Source of the DNA: CBDCFV01 sp965216425
GTDB taxonomy: Bacteria > Chloroflexota > Dehalococcoidia > Lucifugimonadales > UBA3495
Reading direction: 5' to 3'
DNA: 64,000 nt
Assembly (NCBI GenBank): GCA_965216425.1
Contig: CBDCFV010000007.1
Span: 620,001 to 684,000 of the forward strand
Shown: piece by piece, positions 18,068 through 26,917 of the stretch
Layout of the letters: each line of letters opens with the position of its first letter
Numbering within the stretch: position 1 is the first letter of the stretch
Notes under the pieces: generated by a model
What the model was told of the DNA's origin: nothing
The model's input: the letters and a program-made list of their open reading frames with translations, nothing else
Database searches by the model: none
Translations under genes and position numbers: made by a program

Positions 18068-18862
18068 TTGAGTCCCGAAGAAAGGGAATCAATCCTCCAG
18101 CGGCGCGGCGCCGCGCTGCAACGCCTCGACGAAGGGCACCAGATACTGCTGAAGTCACTTGATGGGATGGAAACCGAGGAGGCGTTCCTCGGCCAGCGGT
18201 GGTCGGTGCGCGACGTGCTGCTGCACTTGGACTCTGAGCGGTACGTGGACGCGCTGGAGAAGATCGCCCGCGGCGAGATGGAGATGCTGCCTCCCTTCTC
18301 CAGCCGGGAAGAGCATTTCCGGCTGGAGCTGGAGCAACAGGAAGCCACCCACCAGAGGTTCCGCACCCTGTTGACCGAGCTGACGCCGGAACAGTTGATG
18401 CGCCCGGCGACGCCGCCCAACGTTGAGAACTCCTTTCCCGGCCTGACCCTGTTGGAGTTGTTGGAACGCTCGGCGGGCCACGAGGCCAGCCACGCCCGCC
18501 AGATCGACCTCACCCGCCAGTTCGTCGCCGCCTTCCGTTCTCAGGACCGGGCGCTGAACATCGCGGCCCTGGGCGACGGCGACCCATCCCGCTTGTCGCC
18601 GCAGGTCAAGGACCTGTTGAACATGGCCGACTACGTGGTCGGCGAACCCGAGGCCTTGGCCGCCATTGGCCACATAGTGCGTGGCGTGCAACTTACCATG
18701 CGCTCCGGCAACCGCGAGGAGTTGGTCAACCGCGCCGCCAGAGAGACCCGCGAGGGGCTGTGGGGCGTGGTCTGCGTGATGGGCGATGGTAGAGACGACG
18801 AAACGATCGCCCTGGCCCGCCGTCACGCCGATACGGTGGTGGTACATAGGGTGGCGGTGTAA
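18068..18862 (+). CDS. DinB-like protein with C-terminal tetrapyrrole-methylase-like segment
   Basis: TTG start with AAAGGAG eight bases upstream. Residues 1-155 form a four-helix DinB-superfamily domain with candidate metal ligands His53, His138 and His142 (LLHLDSE and AGHEASHARQI). Residues 163-197 (ALGDGDPSRLSPQVKDLL then NMADYVVGEPEAL) resemble the first strand, glycine loop and helix of tetrapyrrole (cobalt-precorrin) methylases. About 65 more residues follow, shorter than a full methylase domain. DinB proteins often act as bacillithiol- or metal-dependent transferases. The combined role is unknown. Confidence 0.75.
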   Translation: MSPEERESILQRRGAALQRLDEGHQILLKSLDGMETEEAFLGQRWSVRDVLLHLDSERYVDALEKIARGEMEMLPPFSSREEHFRLELEQQEATHQRFRTLLTELTPEQLMRPATPPNVENSFPGLTLLELLERSAGHEASHARQIDLTRQFVAAFRSQDRALNIAALGDGDPSRLSPQVKDLLNMADYVVGEPEALAAIGHIVRGVQLTMRSGNREELVNRAARETREGLWGVVCVMGDGRDDETIALARRHADTVVVHRVAV

Positions 18863-18937
18863 ATGAGGTGTATGGGCATGTCGTAGACGTCCAGGTATGC
18901 CAACGTCGGCATGGCACGACCAGAGAGGGAATAAGCA

Positions 18938-19300
18938 ATGCGGGTCCATATAATCAAGCACGACGCGTCCGACAACTTCGGCTATGTGGAGCATGGGCAG
19001 CAGATGCCGGCCAACTTCCACATCTGGGCCACCTTCAATGCACAGGACTGGACTCTGACCTTCACCGACGGACGGGTCCTGAAGTACGACAGCTTCAGGG
19101 AGATCCATCAGGACGTGGGCGAGATCATGCTGAAGAGTTCCGGAGAACGCCGGGCATTGCGCCGGGGACTGGACGAGTCTCGAGAACACGACGAACCCAT
19201 CACGGACCTGGCGGAGCAGTGGGACGAAGTCGGCATCCGGGTCGAGCAGGAAATAACCCAGCGCGATGCGCTGACTGCCCAAGCCCGCCACGTCCGCTGA
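18938..19300 (+). CDS. Hypothetical protein (120 aa)
   Basis: Starts MRVHIIKHDASDNFGYVEHG after a GAGGG ribosome site. The N-terminal half looks like a small beta fold (WATFNAQDWTLTFTDGRVLK); the C-terminal half is a charged helix. Cytosolic, no known domain. It follows the DinB fusion by 75 bp on the same strand and may be co-transcribed. Confidence 0.65.
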   Translation: MRVHIIKHDASDNFGYVEHGQQMPANFHIWATFNAQDWTLTFTDGRVLKYDSFREIHQDVGEIMLKSSGERRALRRGLDESREHDEPITDLAEQWDEVGIRVEQEITQRDALTAQARHVR

Positions 19301-19618
19301 GCGAGAAATGGCGCAAATATCATCGAGGAACACCTCCAGCCCAACTTCGGCTACCCAGAGACGCTTGGACTGAAGCAGGGTTGTCGACGCACTGAACACC
19401 GCCATCGATATGGCTGTCAATCGACGGCGGCATTCCTTTCAGACCAGCTTCAGGCTACATATAAAGAATGCGTTTGGGGTCTTGCGGCGTCGTTTTGCCG
19501 TTCCCTCATATGGCGATGAACATCGGTTCAGGCGCCACAGTGAAACTCCTTCACCTGCGCCTGCAGAACGGTCCGGTACCAGAGCTTGACTTCCTCCCTA
19601 TGGATATCCCACCTTGGT
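19301..19618. other. Gene-free stretch
   Basis: 318 bp between convergent genes. No hairpin terminator, RNA or repeat was recognised. Confidence 0.4.
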
Positions 19619-20866
19619 TTAGAGTGTCGGACGCTTGGCAGTCGCCATGAGGAACGAAGCCACCAACGCAACCAGCACCAGCGACAGGAAGGCTGTCCGG
19701 TAAGTCCCCGTGCTGTCGAAAACGGCCGCAGAGCCCAACGGCCCAACGGCAAAGCCCACCACCTGCGCCGACCGGCTGATCCCAAATATGCTTCCCAATG
19801 TCTTTCTGCCGTAGTAGTTGGCCCACATTATTGGGGCCAGAGTGTTTATCCCACTGCCCACCATTCCTTGGATAACGGCAAACAGGTAAGCTTCAGGCAA
19901 GGTGTCGGCCAGAGTCAGCACCCACATGCTGACTGCGCCAAGCAGACTCAGGGAGACCATCAGCAGCTTGGCGGATATTCTCTCGGCCATGACTCCACAC
20001 GCCAGCGCCGCCAGCGCCCCCGATATGGACATGACACTGACTGCTCCCACTGCCGCCGCCGGAGTTAGACCTTGATGGGTCAGGTGGGGGACAAGGTGCA
20101 GCCCAATTCCGGATGTTGTGGTACTACTCAGGAACAATGACACCAGAATCAACCAAAAGGTCGGAGTCCTGATCACCCGGGCCAAGGGAAGCTGTTGCTC
20201 ATCTCTCTGGAAACCGGGTCCGTCATCAGCGTCATGAGATCGTTCCTGACTGGAGATACCGTCAATCACCAGACCGACATCCTCCGGCTGCCTCCGAACG
20301 ATCAACGCGCAGGGGATTACGCCTGCGCAACACATCACTCCGGCCAGGATGACCCAAGCAACCCGCCAGTCCCAATAGGTGATGACCATTTGGACTACCG
20401 GGGCCATTACGATGATCCCCGCAGAACCGCCGAAGAACACTAAGCCCATTACCCTGCCCCGATACTTGAGAAACCATTTGCCGGCAGTAACCGACGCTCC
20501 GATCTTGATGAGCCCCTGGTCGGCGATTCTAATCATGGTGAAGGCAACGTAGAATCCCATCAGGGTCTGCGCAGTCGAAAGGTACAGGCAGCCCAGCACC
20601 ACCACTGAACCGCCGACAACCAGGATCAACCGAGCGCCAAAGAGGTCCACCAACCGTCCACTTACAGGGGCCAGGGCGGCGCCCAACACAGCACCCAGAC
20701 TTGTGGCCCCGGCGATTTCGGTGCGGTTCCAGCCAAATTCCTCGCTCATGGGCACCACAAATACAGTGAGGACGCCAATGGCGGTAGCGGCGTTAGCGAA
20801 CTCTATGCCCGAAGCGACCGCGGCGACCCACCACCCGTAGTAGATCCGCCCATGCAGGACTTTCAT
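19619..20866 (-). CDS. MFS transporter, monocarboxylate/oxalate-formate type
   Basis: 415 residues with about twelve transmembrane helices. The opening YYGWWVAAVASG and EEFGWNRTEIAGATSLGAVL segments are typical of the OFA/monocarboxylate branch of the major facilitator superfamily; GRLVDLFGAR is the loop 2-3 signature. It would exchange or import small carboxylates. The central loop (SQERSHDADDGPGFQRDE) separates the two halves. The ATG at 20866 is preferred over an upstream TTG at 20911. The neighbouring oxidoreductase is divergent, so supply of its substrate is possible but unproven. Confidence 0.85.
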   Translation of the reverse strand: MKVLHGRIYYGWWVAAVASGIEFANAATAIGVLTVFVVPMSEEFGWNRTEIAGATSLGAVLGAALAPVSGRLVDLFGARLILVVGGSVVVLGCLYLSTAQTLMGFYVAFTMIRIADQGLIKIGASVTAGKWFLKYRGRVMGLVFFGGSAGIIVMAPVVQMVITYWDWRVAWVILAGVMCCAGVIPCALIVRRQPEDVGLVIDGISSQERSHDADDGPGFQRDEQQLPLARVIRTPTFWLILVSLFLSSTTTSGIGLHLVPHLTHQGLTPAAAVGAVSVMSISGALAALACGVMAERISAKLLMVSLSLLGAVSMWVLTLADTLPEAYLFAVIQGMVGSGINTLAPIMWANYYGRKTLGSIFGISRSAQVVGFAVGPLGSAAVFDSTGTYRTAFLSLVLVALVASFLMATAKRPTL

Positions 20867-21178
20867 ATCACGATACCGATGTACGATTCTTCCGCTGAAG
20901 CAACCTGACAACCCGCAATGGAAGAGTCCACCAATCTTGATTCAAGGCGACAGCCAGGGAACCTCTGAACAATCCAAGTTGACGGCCATTCATGGCCATT
21001 TACACTGCACACACCCCATAATAGCTCACGGTGTGGCCGCAGCTCTGATTGTGACACACTCTCGAAATTCATTCATAAATGGCCGCATTCGTATCAGGGT
21101 TCTTCCGTAGCCCGGACAGACCGGGGCATTCGGAAAAACCGTGTACAATGGCGCAAACCAACGGAGGGAGCTATCCCC

Positions 21179-22714
21179 ATGAAATACGACCACATAGTTG
21201 TCGGCGGAGGCACGGCCGGATGCATCGTGGCGGCGCGACTGTCTGAGGACCCCGCGCGATCCGTGCTGCTGCTGGAGGCCGGCCCCGACTTCCCCGACTT
21301 CGCTCAATTGCCCAATATGCTCAAATTGGGCTGGGGAACGGTGAACCTGGAGGCCCGCGCCGCCGGTTCGCCCTACAACTGGTCTTTCACCGGCAAGGCT
21401 ACGCCGGATCAGGACCCTATGCCCGTGCCGCGCGGCAAGGTGCTGGGCGGGTCCAGCGCCATCAACGGCCAGACTTTCATCCGCGGAGCGCCCGAGGACT
21501 TCGACACGTGGGCGTCCTGGGGCAACGACGGCTGGTCTTACATTGACTGCCTGCCCCACTTCCGCAACCTGGAGAACGACGCCGACTTTCGCGACGACTT
21601 CCACGGCACCGACGGCCCGGTCCCAGTGCGTCATCATCAACGGGAGACATGGCCGTCGTCGCAGGAGGCCTTTTTCCAGGCCGCCACTGCCGTCGGATAC
21701 CCTTTTCATCCCGACGTGAACCACCCGGAGTCCACCGGCGTCAGCCTGCGGGCCGAGAACAACATCGACGGCGTGCGGATGAGCATGGCCTTATCCTACA
21801 TTGACCCGGTGCGCCACCGGCTCAACCTTACCATCCGCGCCAACGTCCAAGCTAACCGCGTGGTGCTGGAGGGCAAGCGCGCCGTTGGAGTCGAGGTGGA
21901 GAGCGACGGCGAGACTTTCGTCGTCGAGGGCGGCGAGATCATCCTGTGCACCGGAGCGGTGGCCTCGCCGCAACTGTTGATGGTGTCGGGCCTCGGACCC
22001 GCCAATCAGTTGACCGCCCTGGGCATTCCCGTGGCGGTGGACCTGCCTGGAGTCGGCCAGAATATGCGCGACCACCCCAACGTGTCAGTGCGTTACTTGG
22101 TCAAGGAAGATGTTCCTCCAGACCCCAATGGGATGCGGGCCCTGCGGCTCCGGTACACTGCTACGGGTTCAGATACGCCTAACGATATGATACTGTCCCC
22201 GGCATCGCTGAACACCATAGTCCGGGACGACAATCCGGCCCACACAGTCAACTGCGGCCTGTATCTGGCGGAGGGCATGGGTGAGTTGTGGCTGGAGTCC
22301 GCCGACCCGCACACTCCGCCCAGCATGGACTACCACTACTTGGAAGATGACTGGGACCGGGAGCGGTTGCGGGAGTGCGTGCGACTCTGTGTATCCCTGC
22401 TGCAACACAGCGCATACGACAACATCATCGAAGAGATAACAGCTCCCACGCCCGCCGACCTGGAGACCGACGAGGCGCTGGACGGCTGGCTGCGCCGCAA
22501 CATCAGTACCTCCTACCACATCTCCGGCACCTGCAAGATGGGGCCAGCCAGCGACCCGATGGCCGTCGTCGACCAGCAGTTGCGTGTGCGCGGCGTCTCC
22601 GGACTCCACGTCGCCGACGCCTCAATAATGCCCAACGTGGTGCGCGCCAACACCAACGTCACCACAATGATGATTGCCGAGCGCGTCGCCGGCCTCATCA
22701 AGGCAGGGAATTAA
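21179..22714 (+). CDS. GMC-family FAD-dependent oxidoreductase
   Basis: 511 residues. The FAD-binding GGGTAG loop is at 9-14, followed by the GMC signature PRGKVLGGSSAINGQTFIRG and a second signature (GAVASPQLLMVSGLGP). The C-terminal catalytic region has YHISGTCKMGPASDPMAVVD with the active-site histidine. The family includes choline dehydrogenase and alcohol or glucose oxidases; it oxidises an alcohol to an aldehyde or ketone. Ribosome site GGAGGGAG. It is divergent from the MFS carrier. Confidence 0.92.
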   Translation: MKYDHIVVGGGTAGCIVAARLSEDPARSVLLLEAGPDFPDFAQLPNMLKLGWGTVNLEARAAGSPYNWSFTGKATPDQDPMPVPRGKVLGGSSAINGQTFIRGAPEDFDTWASWGNDGWSYIDCLPHFRNLENDADFRDDFHGTDGPVPVRHHQRETWPSSQEAFFQAATAVGYPFHPDVNHPESTGVSLRAENNIDGVRMSMALSYIDPVRHRLNLTIRANVQANRVVLEGKRAVGVEVESDGETFVVEGGEIILCTGAVASPQLLMVSGLGPANQLTALGIPVAVDLPGVGQNMRDHPNVSVRYLVKEDVPPDPNGMRALRLRYTATGSDTPNDMILSPASLNTIVRDDNPAHTVNCGLYLAEGMGELWLESADPHTPPSMDYHYLEDDWDRERLRECVRLCVSLLQHSAYDNIIEEITAPTPADLETDEALDGWLRRNISTSYHISGTCKMGPASDPMAVVDQQLRVRGVSGLHVADASIMPNVVRANTNVTTMMIAERVAGLIKAGN

Positions 22715-22823
22715 ACGCAGACGGCGTCTATAATCCTCTACCTCACCGGGGGGGTGCTCGAATTCCCGGCTACAACAGAGGCCGACTGGCGCCTGTAGAA
22801 CGGCAACGGCGGGAAGCTAACTG

Positions 22824-24005
22824 CTACTCCATTACATTGGCGTCGGGTAAGCCCAGCAGGAATTGACCGTGGTTCTCGTATGCGGCGTCGCTGACCATCT
22901 GGTGCTGGGCTCCGGCGTTGATGTCGCGAAGACATCGTTGAAGGACACTGGAGCTGAACAACGCCGCTCCGCCGCCATAGCGGAACGCCTGCGAGACCAC
23001 GTCGGCGGCAACATCAGTGGTGTAGGTGCAAACGCTGCGCATTTGGGCCTGAAGCGCCGGTCCGGGAGTCCGGCCTTCGCATACCGTCTGCCACGCCTCT
23101 TCCAGGACCTCAACATTCAGTGCCCTGGCCGCTCGCAGCCGCAGGTCACACTCGCTCAGAGTTCGCTGGAATGCGGGGCGGCGGGCCAGCACGCTGGTGG
23201 AGTTATAACCGCGCGACTTGGACGCAGCTACATCCGTCACCGCATTCAAGGCCCGGCGTCCCACCCCAAGGGCAAAGGCAGAGTGTTCGTTGGTAACGAA
23301 GCCCGGCCTGCCCAGCCGGTACATTGCGCCTCCTCTTAACGGTTCCGTCAAAGACACGTCCCAAGCAAACTTGTCGGGCACGAACAAGTCCTCGGTGGAG
23401 AAGTCACAGCTTCCTGTGCCACGAAGACCCATTACTTGCCAATTGTCGTGAATCTTCACGTCTGACGTGGGTATCACCACCCTGACTTGAGGCGGGTAGC
23501 CCGCTTTTTCCGTCACCACCCGCGCCCCGGCGGAAATCCATTCGGAATGGCGGACACCGCTGGCGAAGGACCACCGCCCGGTCAGCCGGTAGCCGTCGTC
23601 CACGGGCACAACTTGGCCGAAGGGCGCAAAGACGCCCGCCGTCCTGGGCGTGTTGCCGTCTACAAAAATTTCGTCAATAGCTTCCCCGGGCAGGAACGCG
23701 CCAAGGCCTCCCAAGCTGGCCGCGCCGATCATCAAGCACCAGCCAGCCGACGGTTCGATCCGGCAGGCTGCCTCCAAGACGTCAAGCTGGGTCACCAGGT
23801 CAGCTTCGGCACCGCCCAGCACCTGGGGAAGCTTCAGGCGGAACAATCCCGAATCATAGAGGGCATTCACCGATGCTTGAGGCAGGGTGGCGGTGTTCTC
23901 ACTTTCCTGCGCGCCGGCCTCCAGCGTGTCGCGCACGCTTTCCACGGCGTCCATCAGTACCCGGCGCTTCTCGTCTCTATCTACGGGAAAGGTTTTCACG
24001 TTCAT
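22824..24005 (-). CDS. Acyl-CoA dehydrogenase type 2 / HsaA-like flavoprotein
   Basis: 393 residues from MNVKTFPVDRDEKRR; the frame upstream of 24005 translates a palindromic repeat and is not used. It has the acyl-CoA dehydrogenase fold of group D flavin monooxygenases (PF08028): GGAEADLVTQLDVLEAACRI, the flavin region WSFASGVRHSEWISAGARV, and the hinge MGLRGTGSCDFSTEDLFVP. Such proteins use reduced flavin from a partner reductase to hydroxylate aromatic or steroid rings; no reductase gene is adjacent. A paralogue lies at 34826-35998. Confidence 0.85.
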   Translation of the reverse strand: MNVKTFPVDRDEKRRVLMDAVESVRDTLEAGAQESENTATLPQASVNALYDSGLFRLKLPQVLGGAEADLVTQLDVLEAACRIEPSAGWCLMIGAASLGGLGAFLPGEAIDEIFVDGNTPRTAGVFAPFGQVVPVDDGYRLTGRWSFASGVRHSEWISAGARVVTEKAGYPPQVRVVIPTSDVKIHDNWQVMGLRGTGSCDFSTEDLFVPDKFAWDVSLTEPLRGGAMYRLGRPGFVTNEHSAFALGVGRRALNAVTDVAASKSRGYNSTSVLARRPAFQRTLSECDLRLRAARALNVEVLEEAWQTVCEGRTPGPALQAQMRSVCTYTTDVAADVVSQAFRYGGGAALFSSSVLQRCLRDINAGAQHQMVSDAAYENHGQFLLGLPDANVME

Positions 24006-24010
24006 CAACC

Positions 24011-24038
24011 TATGGATTCCCGGCTGCGCGGGAATGAC
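24011..24038. repeat. Palindromic repeat (ATTCCCG...CGGGAAT)
   Basis: A single copy of the dispersed palindrome immediately upstream of the flavoprotein start. The core resembles the dRS3-type ATTCCC-N-GGGAAT element of other bacteria. Confidence 0.7.
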
Positions 24039-24171
24039 TAGTGGTCCAACAGCATTGAAATGATGGTATGAACAGTAGGCGGTTTGGTGGAGAGCAACAT
24101 TTCCCAAGTATCGCGGGGTGCTCGCGCCAATCTCGGTTACTCATCATTACAAAGATTTCGGACTACTAGTA

Positions 24172-24260
24172 TGAATTTCCGCCCACGCCTTCGCGAGGGT
24201 GACATTCCTGCGGGGGAATGACTGGTTGGGTACTGGGACGAGGTTTGAGATAGTTTCTAA
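24172..24260. repeat. Degenerate MITE-A remnant ending at the LLM stop codon
   Basis: Contains a decayed palindrome and the right terminal motif GTTTGAGATAGTTTCTA. The complement of its last bases supplies the TAG stop of the LLM gene (24257-24259). The left terminal repeat is not recognisable. Confidence 0.6.
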
Positions 24261-25174
24261 GCGTCGACCTTGGGGATAACTTCCTGCACCAGCAGGTCCA
24301 TGGAGTCCAGCAGTTGTCGCAGGTTGCCGCAGCCGTTGAAGTTTATCTGGAACTCATCCAAGCCGGCCTCCTGCCGGTAGCGTTTCATGTCCGACGCCAC
24401 CTGCTCCGGGTCGCCTTGGCCGGTAGGCCTGTCCCCGCTCGCACTGGCACTTGCGGTAATGTTGCTGAAGTTTACCCGGAAGCTCATCCGAGTACGGGGC
24501 GGGTCCGCCCTCTCAATCTCGGCGCACACGTCGCGCAGGTAGGCTTGGTTGCTGATCAGATCAGCCAGCGCCGTAGGGGTGGGCTGCCAAACTTGGGCAA
24601 ACCGGGCCGCGCGCCGTAGCGACGCGTGGCCGGAGCCGCCGATCCATATCGGCGGGTGGGGCTGTTGGACCGGCTTGGGGTTGACGTGCATGTTGTCGAA
24701 GGAGAAGAACCGGCCGTGAAAGGTGGTGGGGCCCTGCGCCCAGCACGCCTGCCACAAACGCAGATACTCGTTGGTCCGCGCCCCACGTTCGCGATATGGT
24801 ACACCCAGGGCGTCATATTCGGCTTCGTTCCAACCCGCTCCCACCCCGGCGATGGCCCGTCCTTCGGACATCTGGTCCAAGGTGGAGAACATCTTGGCCG
24901 TCACTATGGGATTGCGGTACGGCATGATAAGCACCGACGTCCCCAGCATTACTTTGGATGTTCGCGCCGCCATGTAAGAAAGGACCATCAACGGGTCGTA
25001 GACATTGCGCCAGAGGGCGCTGCGCGGAGAATCGTCGACGATTACGTGGTCGTTGACGAACAAGGCATCGTATCCCAACTCCTCCGCCTTGCGCCCCGTT
25101 TCGATGATGGCCTTCGGGGTGGCCGGAAACCCCAAGTAGTCCGCGTTGGGAAGCCGGAATGAATACTTTATCAT
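24257..25174 (-). CDS. Luciferase-like flavin/F420-dependent oxidoreductase
   Basis: 305 residues starting MIKYSFRLPNADYLGF with GGAGG four bases upstream. LLM fold: KVMLGTSVLIMPYRNPIVTA, GRAIAGVGAGWNEAEYDALG, and PPIWIGGSGHASLRRAARF are the usual cofactor and phosphate-binding segments. It would reduce or oxygenate an unknown substrate with FMNH2 or F420H2. The stop codon is formed by the end of a MITE-A element. Same strand as the following decarboxylase-like gene but separated by 165 bp of palindromic repeats. Confidence 0.88.
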   Translation of the reverse strand: MIKYSFRLPNADYLGFPATPKAIIETGRKAEELGYDALFVNDHVIVDDSPRSALWRNVYDPLMVLSYMAARTSKVMLGTSVLIMPYRNPIVTAKMFSTLDQMSEGRAIAGVGAGWNEAEYDALGVPYRERGARTNEYLRLWQACWAQGPTTFHGRFFSFDNMHVNPKPVQQPHPPIWIGGSGHASLRRAARFAQVWQPTPTALADLISNQAYLRDVCAEIERADPPRTRMSFRVNFSNITASASASGDRPTGQGDPEQVASDMKRYRQEAGLDEFQINFNGCGNLRQLLDSMDLLVQEVIPKVDA

Positions 25175-25221
25175 GCCGCCTCCGGAAGGTGGTCCTGGAC
25201 GCAAGTTATGACGGGGTATGC

Positions 25222-25309
25222 GGATTCCCGCTTGCGCGGGAATGACCGGAAAGAGGCTGACCAGAAGCGCCAGGAACGTATAGATTCCCGCCTGCGCGGG
25301 AGTGACGGG
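25222..25309. repeat. Two palindromic repeats
   Basis: Two copies of the ATTCCCGC..GCGGGA(A/G)T palindrome (25222-25249 and 25282-25309) between two minus-strand genes. They could form stable hairpins in the transcript. Confidence 0.7.
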
Positions 25310-25339
25310 TTGGCCCTGAGACCGTTACGTCCATTGCGT

Positions 25340-26275
25340 TCAGACTAATGCCAAAGTAGACGATGGGAACAGCTCTTCAGGGTCAATCTTTTCCGGGATA
25401 ACGCCCTGCTCCACGTTGAAGCCGATAAAGGTTTCCAGCGTCTTCAAGGAGCTTTCTAGACCGTAAGGAATGGGGTCATTACCCACGATCCCGGCCATCT
25501 TCAACAAAGCTTGGTCAGCCGCACTTGAAGCATCCCGGGACTGGAGCCGCTTGAGGTAGGGGGCCTTGGCCGTCCTGAACACGTCGAAAAGTTCCCGCGC
25601 CAAGCCTTGGTTCGACTCCAACGCCGAGTCTTTCACCACCAGCATGTGGCTTATGGGATAGACCCCGGTCTTCCGGTGCCAAGCAGCGTCGGCCTCATCC
25701 GGCTCTTGGAAAAGCGGTTGGATGTCCGGCGAGTCCACCGGCCCAGCCCCTATGGCTGCGTCTATCTCCCCAGAGAGGAGCATTTCACCGAGGTCGTTGT
25801 TGGGCGACGACACTACGTTCGGCGGCGCGACAAACTCGGCCACGTGCTCGTCGCCGGACAAGACCCAAGTAACCGCGTCCAAGTCCACACCGTACTCGGT
25901 CTGCAGAATACCCCGAGTCCAGACCCCGGGAGTAAGGGTGTAGCTGCGCAGCCCTACCTTGCGACCTTCCAAGTCTTTGGGAGACTTGATGCCGCTGCGA
26001 GTGTTGTACACCAGCCCCCCGTGATAGAAAGCCCGGGTGAGGAAAATGGGGATTCCGGTGAAGGCCTTACCGTGGGCACGGGCGCACAGGTATGTTGAGA
26101 GGGCCATCTCCGCGACGTCGAACTCCAGCCCGCGCACCATGCGGCGGAAGATGCTGGTCACCGGCGACACTTCGATGTGTTCCATGTCGAACATATTCGA
26201 GGTGACGGTCCCGTCCTTTAACGGTGTGGTGTGGCCGTAGTTGCCCACGGCTGTCCTCAATACCAAATCTGTCAT
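25340..26275 (-). CDS. 4,5-dihydroxyphthalate decarboxylase-like protein
   Basis: 311 residues with a periplasmic-binding-protein-like fold but no signal peptide. The sequence pattern matches 4,5-dihydroxyphthalate decarboxylases: LRTAVGNYGHTTPLKDGTVT, RMVRGLEFDVAEMALSTYL, IPIFLTRAFYHGGLVYNT and GRKVGLRSYTLTPGVWTRGI. The characterised enzymes remove a carboxylate from dihydroxyphthalate in aromatic-acid breakdown; many relatives are annotated this way without proof. AGGAG lies nine bases before the ATG. With the nearby flavin monooxygenases it suggests aromatic-compound degradation. Confidence 0.7.
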   Translation of the reverse strand: MTDLVLRTAVGNYGHTTPLKDGTVTSNMFDMEHIEVSPVTSIFRRMVRGLEFDVAEMALSTYLCARAHGKAFTGIPIFLTRAFYHGGLVYNTRSGIKSPKDLEGRKVGLRSYTLTPGVWTRGILQTEYGVDLDAVTWVLSGDEHVAEFVAPPNVVSSPNNDLGEMLLSGEIDAAIGAGPVDSPDIQPLFQEPDEADAAWHRKTGVYPISHMLVVKDSALESNQGLARELFDVFRTAKAPYLKRLQSRDASSAADQALLKMAGIVGNDPIPYGLESSLKTLETFIGFNVEQGVIPEKIDPEELFPSSTLALV

Positions 26276-26686
26276 ATTCGCTATCTCCTATCCAGGCGAA
26301 GACGCCTCTACACAAAGACGCCGCTGGCTCGGACCTATCGTGTCCGCGCCAGATTTTTTGAAGTCTGTGTAATTTTGTGACTTTGTGTGCCACTCAGCTT
26401 TGGAAATCGGCTCGGATATTCAGGAATTTATGCAGTTTCAGGCCAGTTCGACACACTTCCGGTACGTATTTTGCCGCGAATAGTCTCACTTTGCACCACT
26501 GATTCTGTGCTATGCCAGCCGCGGGTCCCGGTTTGGCCGCCGGACGACAGGAGCACTGTACTAAGTAAGTAACATGGTACGGCAGCGTTGCCGGAGTTGG
26601 GAAGGGGCAGGTGTCATACCAGTGTCTCCAGAGGCCTCAGACCGACCCGGAGACCCGTCCACAGAACCCGGCCCCCCTTTTACAAG
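26276..26686. other. Intergenic region upstream of the decarboxylase-like gene
   Basis: No coding frame supported. It presumably holds the minus-strand promoter of the decarboxylase-like gene. Confidence 0.4.
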
Positions 26687-26741
26687 CCGGTCAGCATTCA
26701 CCGCCCCCGGTTACGTCCTGAGAGCGGTGAATGCTGACTGG
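26687..26741. repeat. Long hairpin-forming inverted repeat
   Basis: 18-bp arms (26687-26704 and 26724-26741) match at 17 positions around a 19-nt loop. Located just beyond the MITE-A element that ends the amidohydrolase gene, it may act as a terminator for that gene, but it has no T-tract. Confidence 0.55.
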
Positions 26742-26747
26742 CTGCCC

Positions 26748-26917
26748 TTAGAAATTATCTCAAAACCAATCAGTCTTGTTGATTTCCCAACACCGCTGAC
26801 CGAGGCTCATAGATTCCCGCCTGCGCGGGAATGACGGGTTGAGTGCTGTGCCATGTTTAGTTGAGTGCTGTACCATGTTTATTGGGTGCTGCGGCGAGTT
26901 TTGGGATAGTTTCTTAG
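26748..26917. repeat. MITE-A element, complete copy
   Basis: Terminal inverted repeats TTAGAAATTATCTCAAAAC and (right end, complement) TAAGAAACTATCCCAAAAC. The flanks show CTTAG on both sides (26747-26751 and 26913-26917), looking like a target duplication. Inside is one palindromic core and a tandem GTGCTGTGCCATGTTTA-type repeat. The right end supplies the stop codon of the amidohydrolase gene. Confidence 0.75.
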
